Source: CAYGDP01 sp964348665 (GTDB lineage: Bacteria > Verrucomicrobiota > Verrucomicrobiia > Palsa-1439 > CAYGDP01). Taken from it: a DNA stretch of 64,000 nucleotides. Positions 49,973-60,003 of this stretch are shown in pieces. The stretch is taken from positions 1 to 64,000 of the forward strand of contig CAYGDP010000006.1 of assembly GCA_964348665.1 (NCBI GenBank), written 5' to 3'. A program made the translations under genes and the position numbers. The first letter of the stretch is position 1; the number at the start of each line of letters is the position of its first letter. A model generated the notes under the pieces. The model was given only the letters and a program-made list of their open reading frames with translations. It ran no database searches and had not been told where the DNA came from.

Positions 49973-51237
49973 TGCCAAACAAAACGAATTATTCCGTTGG
50001 CCCGAAAGCCAGGCGCGTGCTCGATCGCGATAGCGAGTTTGTTTCTCCGTCTCACACTCGGCTCTATCCCATCGTTCCTGACCACGGCGAAGGCTGCTGG
50101 CTCTGGGACGTGGACGGCCGCAAGTATCTTGATTTCACGTCAGGCATTGGCGTGTTGGCCGCGGGTCACGCCCATCCGCGAGTAACCGCGGCAATCCAAC
50201 AACAAGCAGCCAAACTCGCGCATTTCTCGGCAGCAGATTTTTATCCGCCACTTTACGTGACTTTGGCCGAGCGACTGGCAAAGCTCGCGCCCATGCGCGG
50301 CCCCAACAAAACCTTTCTCTGTAACTCCGGCACAGAATCCGTCGAAGCAGCCATCAAGCTGGCGCGCTACCACACACGACGTTGGCGGTTGGTCGCGTTT
50401 CATAACTGTTTCCATGGTCGAACAATGGGCGCGCAGGCGCTTACGGCGAGCAAACTCTGGCAACAACGCGGGTTCGGCCCGACGACGGCGGGCGTCACTC
50501 ACATTGCATTCAACGACGCGGGCCTGGATCATTTGGAGAATGTGCTTTTCCGCACCAATGTTCCGCCGGAAGAAGTCGCGGCGATCTTTTTTGAGCCGAT
50601 TCAGGGAGAAGGCGGACTGCATGTGCCGTCTCCCAAAATTCTACGGCGATTGCGCGAAATTTGCGACCGGCACGGGATTCTGTTGGTGGCGGATGAAGTG
50701 CAGACGGGGCTCGGCCGCACAGGAAAGATGTTCGCTTGCGAGCACTTCGGCGTTGTCCCCGACATTCTTTGCCTTGCCAAAGCGCTTGGCGGCGGGCTGC
50801 CGCTTGGCGCAGTCGTTGCTCCCACGCGCGTGATGGATTGGCCAATTGGCGCGCATACCAGCACTTTCGGGGGAAATCCCGTCGCCTGCGCGGCAGCTTT
50901 GGTGGTGCTGGACTTGCTCGAGGAAAATCTGGTCGCCAACGCTCTGGCGCGCGGCAAGGAATTACGGAAAGGCTTGGAAAAGTTGCGCCGTAAACACCCC
51001 CAAATTCGCGAAGTACGCGGCGTCGGGTTGCTATCGGGATTTACGGTGGCGCGGAACCGTTCCCTCGATAACACTGCCCGTAACGCAATCTTACGGCGCG
51101 CATTTGAACGGGGACTGTTGCTGCTCGGCGGCGGTGAAGGGGTGGTGCGCCTCTCGCCACCATTGATTGTGACCAAACAAGAAATAGAGACCGGTTTGGG
51201 TCTCCTCGATAAAACGTTGAGTGATCTGGGGAAATAG
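49972..51237 (+). CDS. gabT: Class III aminotransferase (4-aminobutyrate type)
   Basis: A 421-residue PLP enzyme. FTSGIGVLAAGHAHPRV, NSGTESVEAAIKLARYHT, FEPIQGEGGLHVP, VADEVQTGLGRTGK and the PLP-lysine motif LAKALGGGLPLG are present. Acetylornithine, GABA and related omega-amino donors are handled by this family. The aldehyde dehydrogenase next to it favours GABA or another diamine-derived substrate. Confidence 0.87.
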   Translation: MPNKTNYSVGPKARRVLDRDSEFVSPSHTRLYPIVPDHGEGCWLWDVDGRKYLDFTSGIGVLAAGHAHPRVTAAIQQQAAKLAHFSAADFYPPLYVTLAERLAKLAPMRGPNKTFLCNSGTESVEAAIKLARYHTRRWRLVAFHNCFHGRTMGAQALTASKLWQQRGFGPTTAGVTHIAFNDAGLDHLENVLFRTNVPPEEVAAIFFEPIQGEGGLHVPSPKILRRLREICDRHGILLVADEVQTGLGRTGKMFACEHFGVVPDILCLAKALGGGLPLGAVVAPTRVMDWPIGAHTSTFGGNPVACAAALVVLDLLEENLVANALARGKELRKGLEKLRRKHPQIREVRGVGLLSGFTVARNRSLDNTARNAILRRAFERGLLLLGGGEGVVRLSPPLIVTKQEIETGLGLLDKTLSDLGK

Positions 51238-51246
51238 GAAGTTACA

Positions 51247-52734
51247 ATGTCTATACTACACAAGAACTTTATCAATGGTCGCTGGACGGAAAGCCGGAGC
51301 GGCAAGACGTTTGACTCCATCAACCCCGCCAACGGCCATATTGTCGCCCGCTGCACATCCAGCGATGAGCGCGATGTTGCTGCCGCAGTCGAGGCTGCCG
51401 CCAGGGCATTCGATTCCTGGCGAAAGACGCCCGCGCCGCGGCGCGCGGAGATTTTGTTCGCCGTCGCCGAGAAATTGAAAACGCGCAAAGAGGAACTGGC
51501 ACGGTTAGTCACCACCGAAATGGGCAAGGTGCTGCCCGAAGGCCGCGGCGATGTCCAGGAAGCCATCGACATGACCTATTACATGGCGGGTGAAGGCCGC
51601 CGCTGTTTTGGGCAGACCGTTCCCGCCGAAATGCCGAATAAATTCGCCATGAGCGTACGCGACCCGATCGGCGTGGTGGCTTGCATAACCCCATGGAATT
51701 TTCCAACCGCGATCCCTTGCTGGAAGCTGATGCCAACGTTGGCGCTCGGCAACACTTGTGTCCTCAAACCGTCCAGCGACACGCCGCTGTGTGCGGTCCG
51801 GCTGGTTGAAATCCTCGTAGAATGCGGTCTTCCCCCCGGCGTCGTGAATCTGGTGCTGGGCAACGTCGGGGATTCACTCGTCGTTCATCCCAACGTTGCC
51901 GTCATTTCATTCACCGGTTCAAATGCCGTTGGCCGTACCGTCGGAATCCAGGCCGCCAAACTCGGCAAACGCTGCCACCTCGAAATGGGCGGAAAAAATG
52001 CCATCACGGTCATGGATGACGCCGATCTCGATCTCGCCCTCGAGGGAATCGTCTGGAGTGCATTCGGCACGAGCGGCCAGCGTTGCACCGCCGCCAGCCG
52101 CGTACTCGTCCATAAAGCCGTTCGCAAAAAATTGACCGAAATGCTGGTTGCGCGCGTGAAAAAACTCCGCCACGGCGACGGCCTCCAGTCAACCACCGAC
52201 GTTGGTCCGGTCATCAATCGCGCCGCGCTTGAAAAAATTCACCGCTACGTTGAACTTGGCAGGCACGAGGGCGCGTGCGTTCTCTGTGGTGGCACGCCTG
52301 TCCTCAAAGGCGCGCTTGCCAAAGGATTTTTTTATGCGCCGACCCTCTTCGACAACGTCAAGCCAACGATGCGAATCGCACAGGAGGAAATCTTTGGGCC
52401 AGTCACCGCACTCATCGAAATCTCCAGCCTCGAAGAGGCAATCGCCGTCAACAACGCCGTCGCGCAAGGGCTTTCCAGCGCCATTTACACTCGTGATGTC
52501 AATCGCGCCTTTACCGCGATGAGCGATCTTAGCACCGGCATCGTCTATATCAACGCGGGCACGATCGGCGCGGAAGTGCAACTTCCTTTCGGCGGCACGC
52601 GCGCCACGGGTAACGGCCACCGCGAGGCCGGCCAGGCCGCACTCGATACATTCTCCGAATGGAAAAGTATCTACGTGGACTACAGTGGACACTTGCAACG
52701 CGCCCAAATTGATATTCCCGCGCCGACAGATTAG
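51247..52734 (+). CDS. gabD: Succinate-semialdehyde / aldehyde dehydrogenase
   Basis: A 495-residue NAD(P)+-dependent aldehyde dehydrogenase. CITPWNFPTAIPCWKLMP, FTGSNAVGRTVG (coenzyme), LEMGGKNAITVMDDADLD (catalytic glutamate) and GTSGQRCTAASRVLVH (catalytic cysteine) are all intact. Together with the preceding aminotransferase it would convert GABA, or a similar amino acid, to the dicarboxylate. Confidence 0.9.
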   Translation: MSILHKNFINGRWTESRSGKTFDSINPANGHIVARCTSSDERDVAAAVEAAARAFDSWRKTPAPRRAEILFAVAEKLKTRKEELARLVTTEMGKVLPEGRGDVQEAIDMTYYMAGEGRRCFGQTVPAEMPNKFAMSVRDPIGVVACITPWNFPTAIPCWKLMPTLALGNTCVLKPSSDTPLCAVRLVEILVECGLPPGVVNLVLGNVGDSLVVHPNVAVISFTGSNAVGRTVGIQAAKLGKRCHLEMGGKNAITVMDDADLDLALEGIVWSAFGTSGQRCTAASRVLVHKAVRKKLTEMLVARVKKLRHGDGLQSTTDVGPVINRAALEKIHRYVELGRHEGACVLCGGTPVLKGALAKGFFYAPTLFDNVKPTMRIAQEEIFGPVTALIEISSLEEAIAVNNAVAQGLSSAIYTRDVNRAFTAMSDLSTGIVYINAGTIGAEVQLPFGGTRATGNGHREAGQAALDTFSEWKSIYVDYSGHLQRAQIDIPAPTD

Positions 52735-52750
52735 ATTTTCGCAGAAACCC

Positions 52751-54124
52751 ATGAGCGAACAAAAATTTGATTGGCCGCTGGCGTATGACGCGGAGATACT
52801 GCTCCGAGATCGCATGACGCGATTTCTGGAGCGAAATGCCTTCGCTCGCCAGCTCGCCAGGCGAATACGCGAGGAAACCGGCACGGATTTCTTCGAATGG
52901 ATGGATCATCTAGTCCTCCCCGCGAGCGAGGAGAGAGCACTGGGCGCTGTAGGATTCGAGCGCGATGCCAATGCGCCGACGCCGAGCGGAATTGTCTGCT
53001 ACGAACACCCGCGTGCCACTCTGCCGCGCATCTTGCTGACAAAACAATCAAAACCCTTGACCGTGGCGATCAAGCCCGAGTTCGTGGCGGATTTTTCCGA
53101 GCGGCATAATCTCTCCACACCGATCGAAGGCGAACCGCGGTCCCGCTATCGGCGCTTGCTCGTTGCGGAAGAAAACGGCACGCGGCTTGAAGCCGTCGAG
53201 CGCCGCGCGTATCTCGGATTTTTTTCCGCGCCTCTGAAAGCAGGCGAGACAGAAGCGATTGCGTCCGTCGAAGAACTCTGGCGTTCGCGCCGACGCGACT
53301 CGAACAATGAATCGGACGGGTTTGCTCATGCGAACGAACTGCTGGATCAGGCGATCGAAGGGGTCGGGCGCGACGTTGCCTGTCACTTGTTTTTTGAAGC
53401 CGAACGCGCGTATTGGCAGAGTCGCAATCGTGCGGGGCAAATTCAAAAACAACGACAAGACGCGCTGGGACTCGGCTGGGGCAATCACGATCATCATACC
53501 TTTCGCTGTTCGCGAGGGCATTTTGCTGCGTTGATTAATTTTCTGATGCAGCTCGGTTTCGAGAAACGAGAGCGGTTCTACGCGGGCGCGGAAGCAGGCT
53601 GGGGCGCGCAAATCAGCGAACACCGCGCCACGGGCGTCGTCGTTTTTGCCGACGTGGATCTGATGCCGGACGAAACGCAGATCGATTTTTCCTCTAAACC
53701 GCTTCCACCCGCGTCGCGGCTCGGCACGGTTGGCCTCTGGTGCGCGCTGCACGGCGAAAGTTTTCTGGAGGCAGGAATGCACCATCTAGAAGCGCGTTTT
53801 GAGTTTCCGATGCTGCGCGACCAACTGCGCGACGAGGGGATCGCCACGATGAAACCGTTCAGCGACTTCGAATTCCTCCGGCAAGCCTTCACCGAAGCCG
53901 AGCGCTGGCCGGTGCGCCGCGAACGCCTCGAGAAGCTGCTGGCGGCAAGACTGATCACACCCGATCAAGCGAATCAATTCCTCGCACAAGGCGCGCTGGG
54001 CAGCCATTTGGAAAACCTGCAGCGGCACGGCGGCTTCAAAGGATTCAACCAGAAATCCGTCAGCGCCATCATCAGCGCCGTAGACCCGCGCAAACATCTT
54101 GTACCCGCCGAAGCAAACGCGTAA
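52751..54124 (+). CDS. Unknown enzyme, VOC/HglS-like candidate
   Basis: A 457-residue soluble protein from ATG 52751. Histidine-rich NHDHHTFRCSRG near residue 245, VVVFADVDLMPDETQIDF, and LWCALHGESFLEAGMHHLEARFEF suggest a metal-dependent, vicinal-oxygen-chelate-like active site. Length and composition remind me of 2-oxoadipate dioxygenase/decarboxylase (HglS) proteins, but I cannot confirm it. It follows gabD by 16 bases, so a role in the same amino-acid breakdown is plausible. Confidence 0.5.
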   Translation: MSEQKFDWPLAYDAEILLRDRMTRFLERNAFARQLARRIREETGTDFFEWMDHLVLPASEERALGAVGFERDANAPTPSGIVCYEHPRATLPRILLTKQSKPLTVAIKPEFVADFSERHNLSTPIEGEPRSRYRRLLVAEENGTRLEAVERRAYLGFFSAPLKAGETEAIASVEELWRSRRRDSNNESDGFAHANELLDQAIEGVGRDVACHLFFEAERAYWQSRNRAGQIQKQRQDALGLGWGNHDHHTFRCSRGHFAALINFLMQLGFEKRERFYAGAEAGWGAQISEHRATGVVVFADVDLMPDETQIDFSSKPLPPASRLGTVGLWCALHGESFLEAGMHHLEARFEFPMLRDQLRDEGIATMKPFSDFEFLRQAFTEAERWPVRRERLEKLLAARLITPDQANQFLAQGALGSHLENLQRHGGFKGFNQKSVSAIISAVDPRKHLVPAEANA

Positions 54125-54133
54125 GAAAAATTC

Positions 54134-54880
54134 GTGAGCGCCACGCAGAAACCTTTCCTCCGCTTCGCCATGTGGTCGGGGCCGCGCAACGTGTCCACCG
54201 CGCTCATGCGCTCCTGGGGGAATCGTTCCGACACTTTCGTCTGTGACGAACCGCTTTACGCCTATTATTTGTGGAAGACAAAACTGCCGCATCCGGGCGC
54301 GGACGAAGTGATCGCGCATGGCGAAACCGACTGGCGCAAAGTCGTTGCCTGGCTCACCGGCCCAATCCCCGAAGGGAAGCGAATCTTCTTCCAAAAACAG
54401 ATGTCACACCATTTGCTCCCCGAAATTTCGCGAGACTGGCTTGCACAACTCACCCACGCCTTTCTGATCCGTCACCCGCGCGACATGCTGGTTTCTCTCG
54501 ACGAAAAAACTCCTGCGCCATCTCTCCCCGATACGGGTTTCCCGCAGCTCGCCGAGATTTACGAGCATGTCCGCGCGCACACCAACCAATCGTGTCCCGT
54601 CGTGGATGCTCGCGATCTCCTCGAAAACCCGCGCATGATCCTCAAAAAACTTTGTGGTGCGCTCGGCGTCGAGTTCGACGAGAGAATGCTCTTGTGGCCG
54701 CCCGGACGACGTCCCACGGACGGTGTCTGGGCGAAACATTGGTATCAGAATGTAGAAAAAACAACGGGCTTCCAACCCTACAAACCGAAAACCGGGCCGC
54801 TCCATGCTCACCTCGAACCCCTGCTCTCGCAATGCCTGCCGTATTATGAGAAACTCTACGCGCATCGGTTAACGGCTTAA
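54134..54880 (+). CDS. Sulfotransferase-fold protein
   Basis: A 248-residue protein starting FLRFAMWSGPRNVSTALMRSWGNR, the PAPS-binding 5' loop of sulfotransferase-like proteins. LIRHPRDMLVSL is the 3'-phosphate region. In many bacteria this protein is coupled or fused to a branched-chain-type aminotransferase, and here the class IV aminotransferase gene follows 4 bases later. The reaction is not established. Confidence 0.82.
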   Translation: MSATQKPFLRFAMWSGPRNVSTALMRSWGNRSDTFVCDEPLYAYYLWKTKLPHPGADEVIAHGETDWRKVVAWLTGPIPEGKRIFFQKQMSHHLLPEISRDWLAQLTHAFLIRHPRDMLVSLDEKTPAPSLPDTGFPQLAEIYEHVRAHTNQSCPVVDARDLLENPRMILKKLCGALGVEFDERMLLWPPGRRPTDGVWAKHWYQNVEKTTGFQPYKPKTGPLHAHLEPLLSQCLPYYEKLYAHRLTA

Positions 54881-54884
54881 TATT

Positions 54885-55781
54885 ATGCTTCAGAAATTCA
54901 ATCCGAAGAACCGCAACTTGCTCGTTAATATCAACGGCAAGCTCGTTCATCGCGACCGCGCGGGGATCAGCCCCTTCGACTCTGCCGTGCAAGGCGGAGA
55001 CGCGGTTTGGGAAGGGCTTCGGCTTTATAACGGCAAAATTTTTCGCCTGATCGAGCATCTTAACCGAATGCGAAAGTCAGCACACGTTCTCGGATTTGAT
55101 GAGATTCCGTCGGACAAAAACATCATCCACGAGATACGCCGCACCCTGGCTGCCAATAAAATGCGGGACGGCGTACACATTCGCCTGACACTCACTCGCG
55201 GCGTCAAATACACCAGCGGCATGGATCCGCGCCTGAACATCTACGGGCCGACCCTGATCGTGTTGGCCGAACACAAAGCGCCGGTCTATTCGAGGCGCGG
55301 GATCACGCTCATTACCAGCTCGATCCGCCGGTTTCCGCCCGATTGTCTCGACCCGAAAATTCATCACAACAATCTCATCCAATCCATTCTCGCCAAACAA
55401 GAGGCAAACAAGGCTGAAGCGGATGATGCTATAATGCTGGATTTGCGAAGTTGCGTCGCGGAAACCAATGCGACCAACGTCTTTCTCGTTGAGAAAGGAG
55501 TCGTCTTCACACCCTTTACGCATGCGTGTCCCGAAGGCATCACACGCGCGACGGTGATGGAGCTTTGTGCCGAAAACGATATTTCGTGTATTGAAAAAAA
55601 CCTAATGCTCTCCGACGTGTATCGGGCAGACGAAATGTTCTGCACCGGCACATTGGGAGAGCTTGCGCCCGTGTTGCGCGTAGACGGTCGCCGCATCGGA
55701 AATGGGCGGATCGGCGCGACCACAAAACGGCTATGCAATCTTTTTGCAAAGCTGGTCGAACGGGAAGGCGTAGAGATCTGA
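54885..55781 (+). CDS. Class IV (branched-chain type) aminotransferase
   Basis: A 298-residue fold-type IV PLP enzyme. VNINGKLVHRDRAGISPFDSA, GDAVWEGLRLYNGKIFRL, KIHHNNLIQSILAKQEA (PLP lysine region) and CVAETNATNVFLVEKG are typical of IlvE and D-amino-acid aminotransferases. The substrate is not fixed by the sequence. Probably one unit with the sulfotransferase. Confidence 0.88.
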   Translation: MLQKFNPKNRNLLVNINGKLVHRDRAGISPFDSAVQGGDAVWEGLRLYNGKIFRLIEHLNRMRKSAHVLGFDEIPSDKNIIHEIRRTLAANKMRDGVHIRLTLTRGVKYTSGMDPRLNIYGPTLIVLAEHKAPVYSRRGITLITSSIRRFPPDCLDPKIHHNNLIQSILAKQEANKAEADDAIMLDLRSCVAETNATNVFLVEKGVVFTPFTHACPEGITRATVMELCAENDISCIEKNLMLSDVYRADEMFCTGTLGELAPVLRVDGRRIGNGRIGATTKRLCNLFAKLVEREGVEI

Positions 55782-55815
55782 AAATCGCTTCGACCAGACT
55801 GATGATCGTCTAAAA

Positions 55816-56830
55816 GGGGTCAGTCCGCATTATTGCACACTTTTCTTATTCCCCTGTTGGTATCGATAGAGGAGGAATGCGAGGTGGTTGCGAGTGCCGA
55901 TGCCAAGCCGGGTGGCAATCCAAGAGAGGGAGAGAGGAGTTTGGGCGCGGAGACATTGGGCGATTTTGATTTTGTGAGGGTCGCCTTTGCGGTGGTGAGC
56001 CAATTCAGTTTCTTGCCAGCTGATTTTGGCGAGTTCCTTGGAAATGATGCGTTCGGCTCGTTGGAGGTCAGTTTCATGGCGCTCGGAGGCGTGGTGGGAA
56101 GAAGTGACTGGTTTGGCGAGGCGTTGGAGTACTTGGTCGCGGAATTGCTTGAGGCCATAGTACCAGCCGCGACGGATGGAGGAGTAAGTATCGGAGGGTT
56201 CGGTGTGGCGGTATTTTTCGGTCGCTTGTTCGAAGTTGGCGCGGGCGGCCGGGGTGTCTTTGAGGATATCCATATTGCTGAAGAGTCGGTCGGTGTGCAA
56301 CCACTTCGGGCGCTGGTTTGGGCGTTTGAGGTAGTGGGGAAAACTGCTCCAGCGATAGTCACGCAGGGGTTGATTGAGGCGCAGGATGCCAGCGCGAGCG
56401 GGGTTGAGATGGACGTAATTGCAAACGATGCGGAAGTAATCTCCATGGTCGGCGTCCACCAGCAAGGATTTATAGCGGCCGCTGAAGAGGTGACCAAAGA
56501 GGTTGTGGCGGCGGTTGAAGCGGGCGGTGTAGGTGCTAAGGAACCAACGCATCCCTGCGACGAGGTTGGGCTGGGGCGTTTCGATGATCAGATGGAAGTG
56601 GTTACGCATGAGGCAATAGGCGTGGATTTGCCAGTGGGTTTTTGCGCAGGCTTCTACGAGTGTGTCCAGAAAAAGTTGGCGGTCACCGTCATTCCAAAAG
56701 ATGTCTTCGCGACGGTCACCGCGGTTGAGGATGTGATAGGTGGCGTTCTCGAATTCGATGCGCAGTTGACGTGGCATCAGAAGATCATGCCTGAATAGCT
56801 GTGAGTTGTCAATAATACGGACTGACCCCT
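55816..56830. mobile_element. RAYT element with terminal inverted repeats
   Basis: The 21-base ends AGGGGTCAGTCCGCATTATTG (55816-55836) and its inverted copy at 56810-56830 differ at one position. They enclose one Y1 transposase gene. This is the layout of REP-associated tyrosine transposases, which mobilise short palindromes. Confidence 0.88.
55830..56777 (-). CDS. REP-associated tyrosine transposase
   Basis: A 315-residue Y1/IS200-like transposase. LRIEFENATYHILNRGDRRE opens the domain, AYCLMRNHFHLIIETP supplies the HUH metal site, and the catalytic tyrosine lies in the VCNYVHLNPARAG region. The C-terminal ~100 residues (ISWIATRLGIG-type helix-turn-helix) bind the target palindrome. The gene looks intact and starts 33 bases inside the right inverted repeat. 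Confidence 0.92.
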   Translation of the reverse strand: MPRQLRIEFENATYHILNRGDRREDIFWNDGDRQLFLDTLVEACAKTHWQIHAYCLMRNHFHLIIETPQPNLVAGMRWFLSTYTARFNRRHNLFGHLFSGRYKSLLVDADHGDYFRIVCNYVHLNPARAGILRLNQPLRDYRWSSFPHYLKRPNQRPKWLHTDRLFSNMDILKDTPAARANFEQATEKYRHTEPSDTYSSIRRGWYYGLKQFRDQVLQRLAKPVTSSHHASERHETDLQRAERIISKELAKISWQETELAHHRKGDPHKIKIAQCLRAQTPLSLSWIATRLGIGTRNHLAFLLYRYQQGNKKSVQ

Positions 56831-56848
56831 AATGCCGATTGATTTGTT

Positions 56849-59800
56849 ATGCTGAAACCGATAGGCATTGTGGCTGTTGTGAAAGTCTTCAAACAAAACT
56901 TGTTTCGCCGTGTCTCGCTGATCGCGATCGGCGCATGGAGCGGGATTTTGGCATCCGTGGGGGAGGACATCGCAAAAAAGCATGAAGAACTGCCTTACAA
57001 CGAAAAAACGGTAAAGGAAATTGTCGCGGACGCGACCGCACGGGGTAATGCCCGATTTGGATCGGTGATTTTTCGGTTACCAACTTTGGCCTGTATTTCC
57101 TGCCACAAAATCGGCGGGAACGGCGGAACGGTGGGACCGGACTTGTCGGATGTCGGAAAACGGTTGTCGCCGCAGGAAATTGTTGAGTCAGTGCTTTGGC
57201 CAAAGCGATTGGTGAAACCCGAGTTCACGCCGATCCTGATCACGCTGACCACCGGGGACGAATTGCAAGGATACAAGGAGAGCGAGACCGATGCAGAACT
57301 GGTATTACGCGAACCCGCCACCCGGACAATGCATCGCATTGAAACGAAAACGATTCGTGAACGTCGGACGCTGACCACGCTGATGCCCGACGGACTGATG
57401 GCGACCCTGACACAGACGCAACAGCGGGATTTGTTTCGATTCTTGATGGATCTGGGACGAGTCGAAGGGTTGGCGACGACAATGGGGCACGCGCACGAGC
57501 CTGCGAAGTTTGAGCTGATTCGCGACCCGCTTCGACCCGAGGATTGGCCGCACTGGCAGCATCACGTCAACCGCAATCGGCTCTATGATTATTATGCGAA
57601 GCAGGCGGAGTATTTTCGAAAACAACAGCCCGCACCGTCGTTGTTGCACGAATTTCCTGGAATGGACGGCGGCAAGCTGGGTCATTGGGGCAATCAAAAG
57701 GAGCAAACATGGGAAGATGACCGCTGGAATCAAACCGACCTCGGCTCGCTGTTGTGCGGTGTGTTTCGGGGTGAAGGAGTGACGGTGCCAAAAGGCGTTT
57801 GCGTTCGGCTTGGCGACCAAGGAGAGATGTCGGTCTGTTTCAACCCCGAAACACTGAACTATGAAGCGCTCTGGCAGGGCGGATTCCTCAAGTTCGGAAA
57901 AACGCGGCACGGGTTCATGGACGGCATCCGCATGACCGGCCAAGCGCTACCGCGTCTCGAAGGTAAGAAACCCGACCAACCGTTCGTGTATCGCGGGTTT
58001 TATCGAAATGGGAACCGCGTGATTTTTTCGTACCGTGTTGGTGACGTGGAAATGCTCGACTCACCGTGGGTCGAGAACGGCCAATTTATCCGCCTGATAG
58101 CCCCCGCGAAGGAGCATCCGCTCGCCCACCTTACCAAAGGCGGCGCAGCGCAGTGGCCGCAAGTGATCGAGACGCACGGAGTACGCGGTACGGGGAGCCC
58201 TTATGCTCTGGACACCATCGAACCACCGTTCGAAAACCCGTGGAAAGCGCCTATCTTTTTTGGCGATCATGATTTTCTGCCCGATGGCGCGGCGTTTCTC
58301 TGCACGATGCAGGGCGATGTCTGGCGAGTGGAAGGGCTGGACGAGACACTGGAGCACGTCCGTTGGCGGCGCGTCGCGAGCGGGTTGCACCAGGCGCTCG
58401 GATTGGTCGTAACCAATAAATCGGTGTACGTGCTCGGGCGCGACCAGATCACGCGATTGGTGGACCTCAACGGCGACGGAGAAACCGATTTTTACGAGTG
58501 TGTTTCCAATGCGTTTGTCACTTCACCGGGCGGACACGATTTCATCTGTGGATTGGAGCGGGACGCGGCGGGAAATTTTTATACGGCATCAGGCAGTCAA
58601 GGTTTGCTTCGGATTCCGCCTGGTGGGAAGAAAGTCGAGGCTATAGCGACGGGATTTCGCAACCCGGACGGCCTCGGATTGCTCCCCAATGGTTCGATCA
58701 CGGTGCCCGCCTCAGAAGGGGATTGGACACCCGCCTCGATGATTTGTGAGGTGAACCCGAACAAATCCAGTTCGGCGCCGCCATTTTTCGGATATCGCGG
58801 ACCAAAAAACAATCAACCTCCTGCCCTGCCCCTCATTTATCTGCCGCGTGGGCTGGATAATTCGAGCGGAGGACAGGTTGCCGTGACGAGTAACCGCTGG
58901 GGACCGCTCAAAGGGAAGATGATCCATTTTTCCTACGGGGCAGGATCGCATTTTCTTCTTCTGCGCGATGAGGTCGCCGGTCAGCCGCAAGGCGGAATCG
59001 TGCCGCTCGCGGGCGATTTCCTTTCCGGCGTGCATCGTGGACGATTCAACCCGAAGGATGGCCAGCTCTATGTTTCGGGGATGGCTGGTTGGGGCACGTA
59101 CACTATTGCCGACGGCAGTTTCCAGCGCGTTCGTTACACGGGCGACCCTGTCCAACTTCCCATTGGGTTTCATGCACACCAAAATGGGATTCTCCTGCGG
59201 TTCTCGCAGCCGCTCGATCGCGACCTGGCGATAAATCCTGCCAACCATTTCGCGCAATGCTGGAACTATCGCTACAGCGCCGCGTACGGCTCGCCAGAAT
59301 TTTCCACGCGCCATCCCAATACAAAAGGCCACGATCCACTGGAAATTACATCCGTTCATATCCTCTCCGATGGCCGTAGCCTGTTTCTGGAAATTCCTGA
59401 CCTCCAGCCCGTCAACCAGCTTCACCTACACTTGCGCGTCGGCCCGAACGAAACGCGCGATCTTTTCCTGACCCTCCACAAACTTGACTCACCGTTCACC
59501 AAGCTTCCCGGTTATCGCACAACCCCGAAAATCGTCGCCGCTCATCCAATTCTGGCCGATTTGGCGCGAATGAAAAAACCGCCGCTCAATCCCTGGCGCG
59601 AACCTCTTCCCCAAGCACGCGCGATTACCGTCAAAGCTGGTCCGAATCTCACCTTCGAACCGCGCAGCATCACCGTCAAATCCGGCGAACCGATTGCCCT
59701 CACCTTCACCAACCCCGACGTGGTGCCGCACAATTGGGCGCTGATCAAACCCGGCTCGCTCGACCGCATCGGCGACCTCACCAATCAAATCATCGCCGAC

Positions 59801-59986
59801 CCTGAAGCTGTCCTTCGCCATTATGTTCCGGTCAGCGACAATGTGCTCGCGTACACGGATATTACGCCACCGGAGGCGAGTTTTACGATCTACTTTCGCG
59901 CCCCGACAGCGCCCGGCCGCTACCCGTTCCTCTGCACCTTTCCCGGCCACTGGAAAGTGATGAACGGCCTGATGATTGTCGAATGA
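56849..59986 (+). CDS. Large secreted cytochrome c - propeller - blue copper protein
   Basis: A 1045-residue exported protein. An N-terminal membrane or signal segment is followed by a haem domain with CISCHKIGGNGGTVGPDLSDVG (~90-180). A large propeller-like part (~210-900) resembles the DUF6797 / PVC dehydrogenase group. A C-terminal cupredoxin (~940-1045) has FTNPDVVPHNW (histidine ligand) and FLCTFPGHWKVM (Cys, His, Met ligands). All four type 1 copper ligands are present. It probably passes electrons from a periplasmic oxidation through haem to copper. Confidence 0.87.
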   Translation: MLKPIGIVAVVKVFKQNLFRRVSLIAIGAWSGILASVGEDIAKKHEELPYNEKTVKEIVADATARGNARFGSVIFRLPTLACISCHKIGGNGGTVGPDLSDVGKRLSPQEIVESVLWPKRLVKPEFTPILITLTTGDELQGYKESETDAELVLREPATRTMHRIETKTIRERRTLTTLMPDGLMATLTQTQQRDLFRFLMDLGRVEGLATTMGHAHEPAKFELIRDPLRPEDWPHWQHHVNRNRLYDYYAKQAEYFRKQQPAPSLLHEFPGMDGGKLGHWGNQKEQTWEDDRWNQTDLGSLLCGVFRGEGVTVPKGVCVRLGDQGEMSVCFNPETLNYEALWQGGFLKFGKTRHGFMDGIRMTGQALPRLEGKKPDQPFVYRGFYRNGNRVIFSYRVGDVEMLDSPWVENGQFIRLIAPAKEHPLAHLTKGGAAQWPQVIETHGVRGTGSPYALDTIEPPFENPWKAPIFFGDHDFLPDGAAFLCTMQGDVWRVEGLDETLEHVRWRRVASGLHQALGLVVTNKSVYVLGRDQITRLVDLNGDGETDFYECVSNAFVTSPGGHDFICGLERDAAGNFYTASGSQGLLRIPPGGKKVEAIATGFRNPDGLGLLPNGSITVPASEGDWTPASMICEVNPNKSSSAPPFFGYRGPKNNQPPALPLIYLPRGLDNSSGGQVAVTSNRWGPLKGKMIHFSYGAGSHFLLLRDEVAGQPQGGIVPLAGDFLSGVHRGRFNPKDGQLYVSGMAGWGTYTIADGSFQRVRYTGDPVQLPIGFHAHQNGILLRFSQPLDRDLAINPANHFAQCWNYRYSAAYGSPEFSTRHPNTKGHDPLEITSVHILSDGRSLFLEIPDLQPVNQLHLHLRVGPNETRDLFLTLHKLDSPFTKLPGYRTTPKIVAAHPILADLARMKKPPLNPWREPLPQARAITVKAGPNLTFEPRSITVKSGEPIALTFTNPDVVPHNWALIKPGSLDRIGDLTNQIIADPEAVLRHYVPVSDNVLAYTDITPPEASFTIYFRAPTAPGRYPFLCTFPGHWKVMNGLMIVE

Positions 59987-60003
59987 TTGTGGTACCATCC
60001 TCC

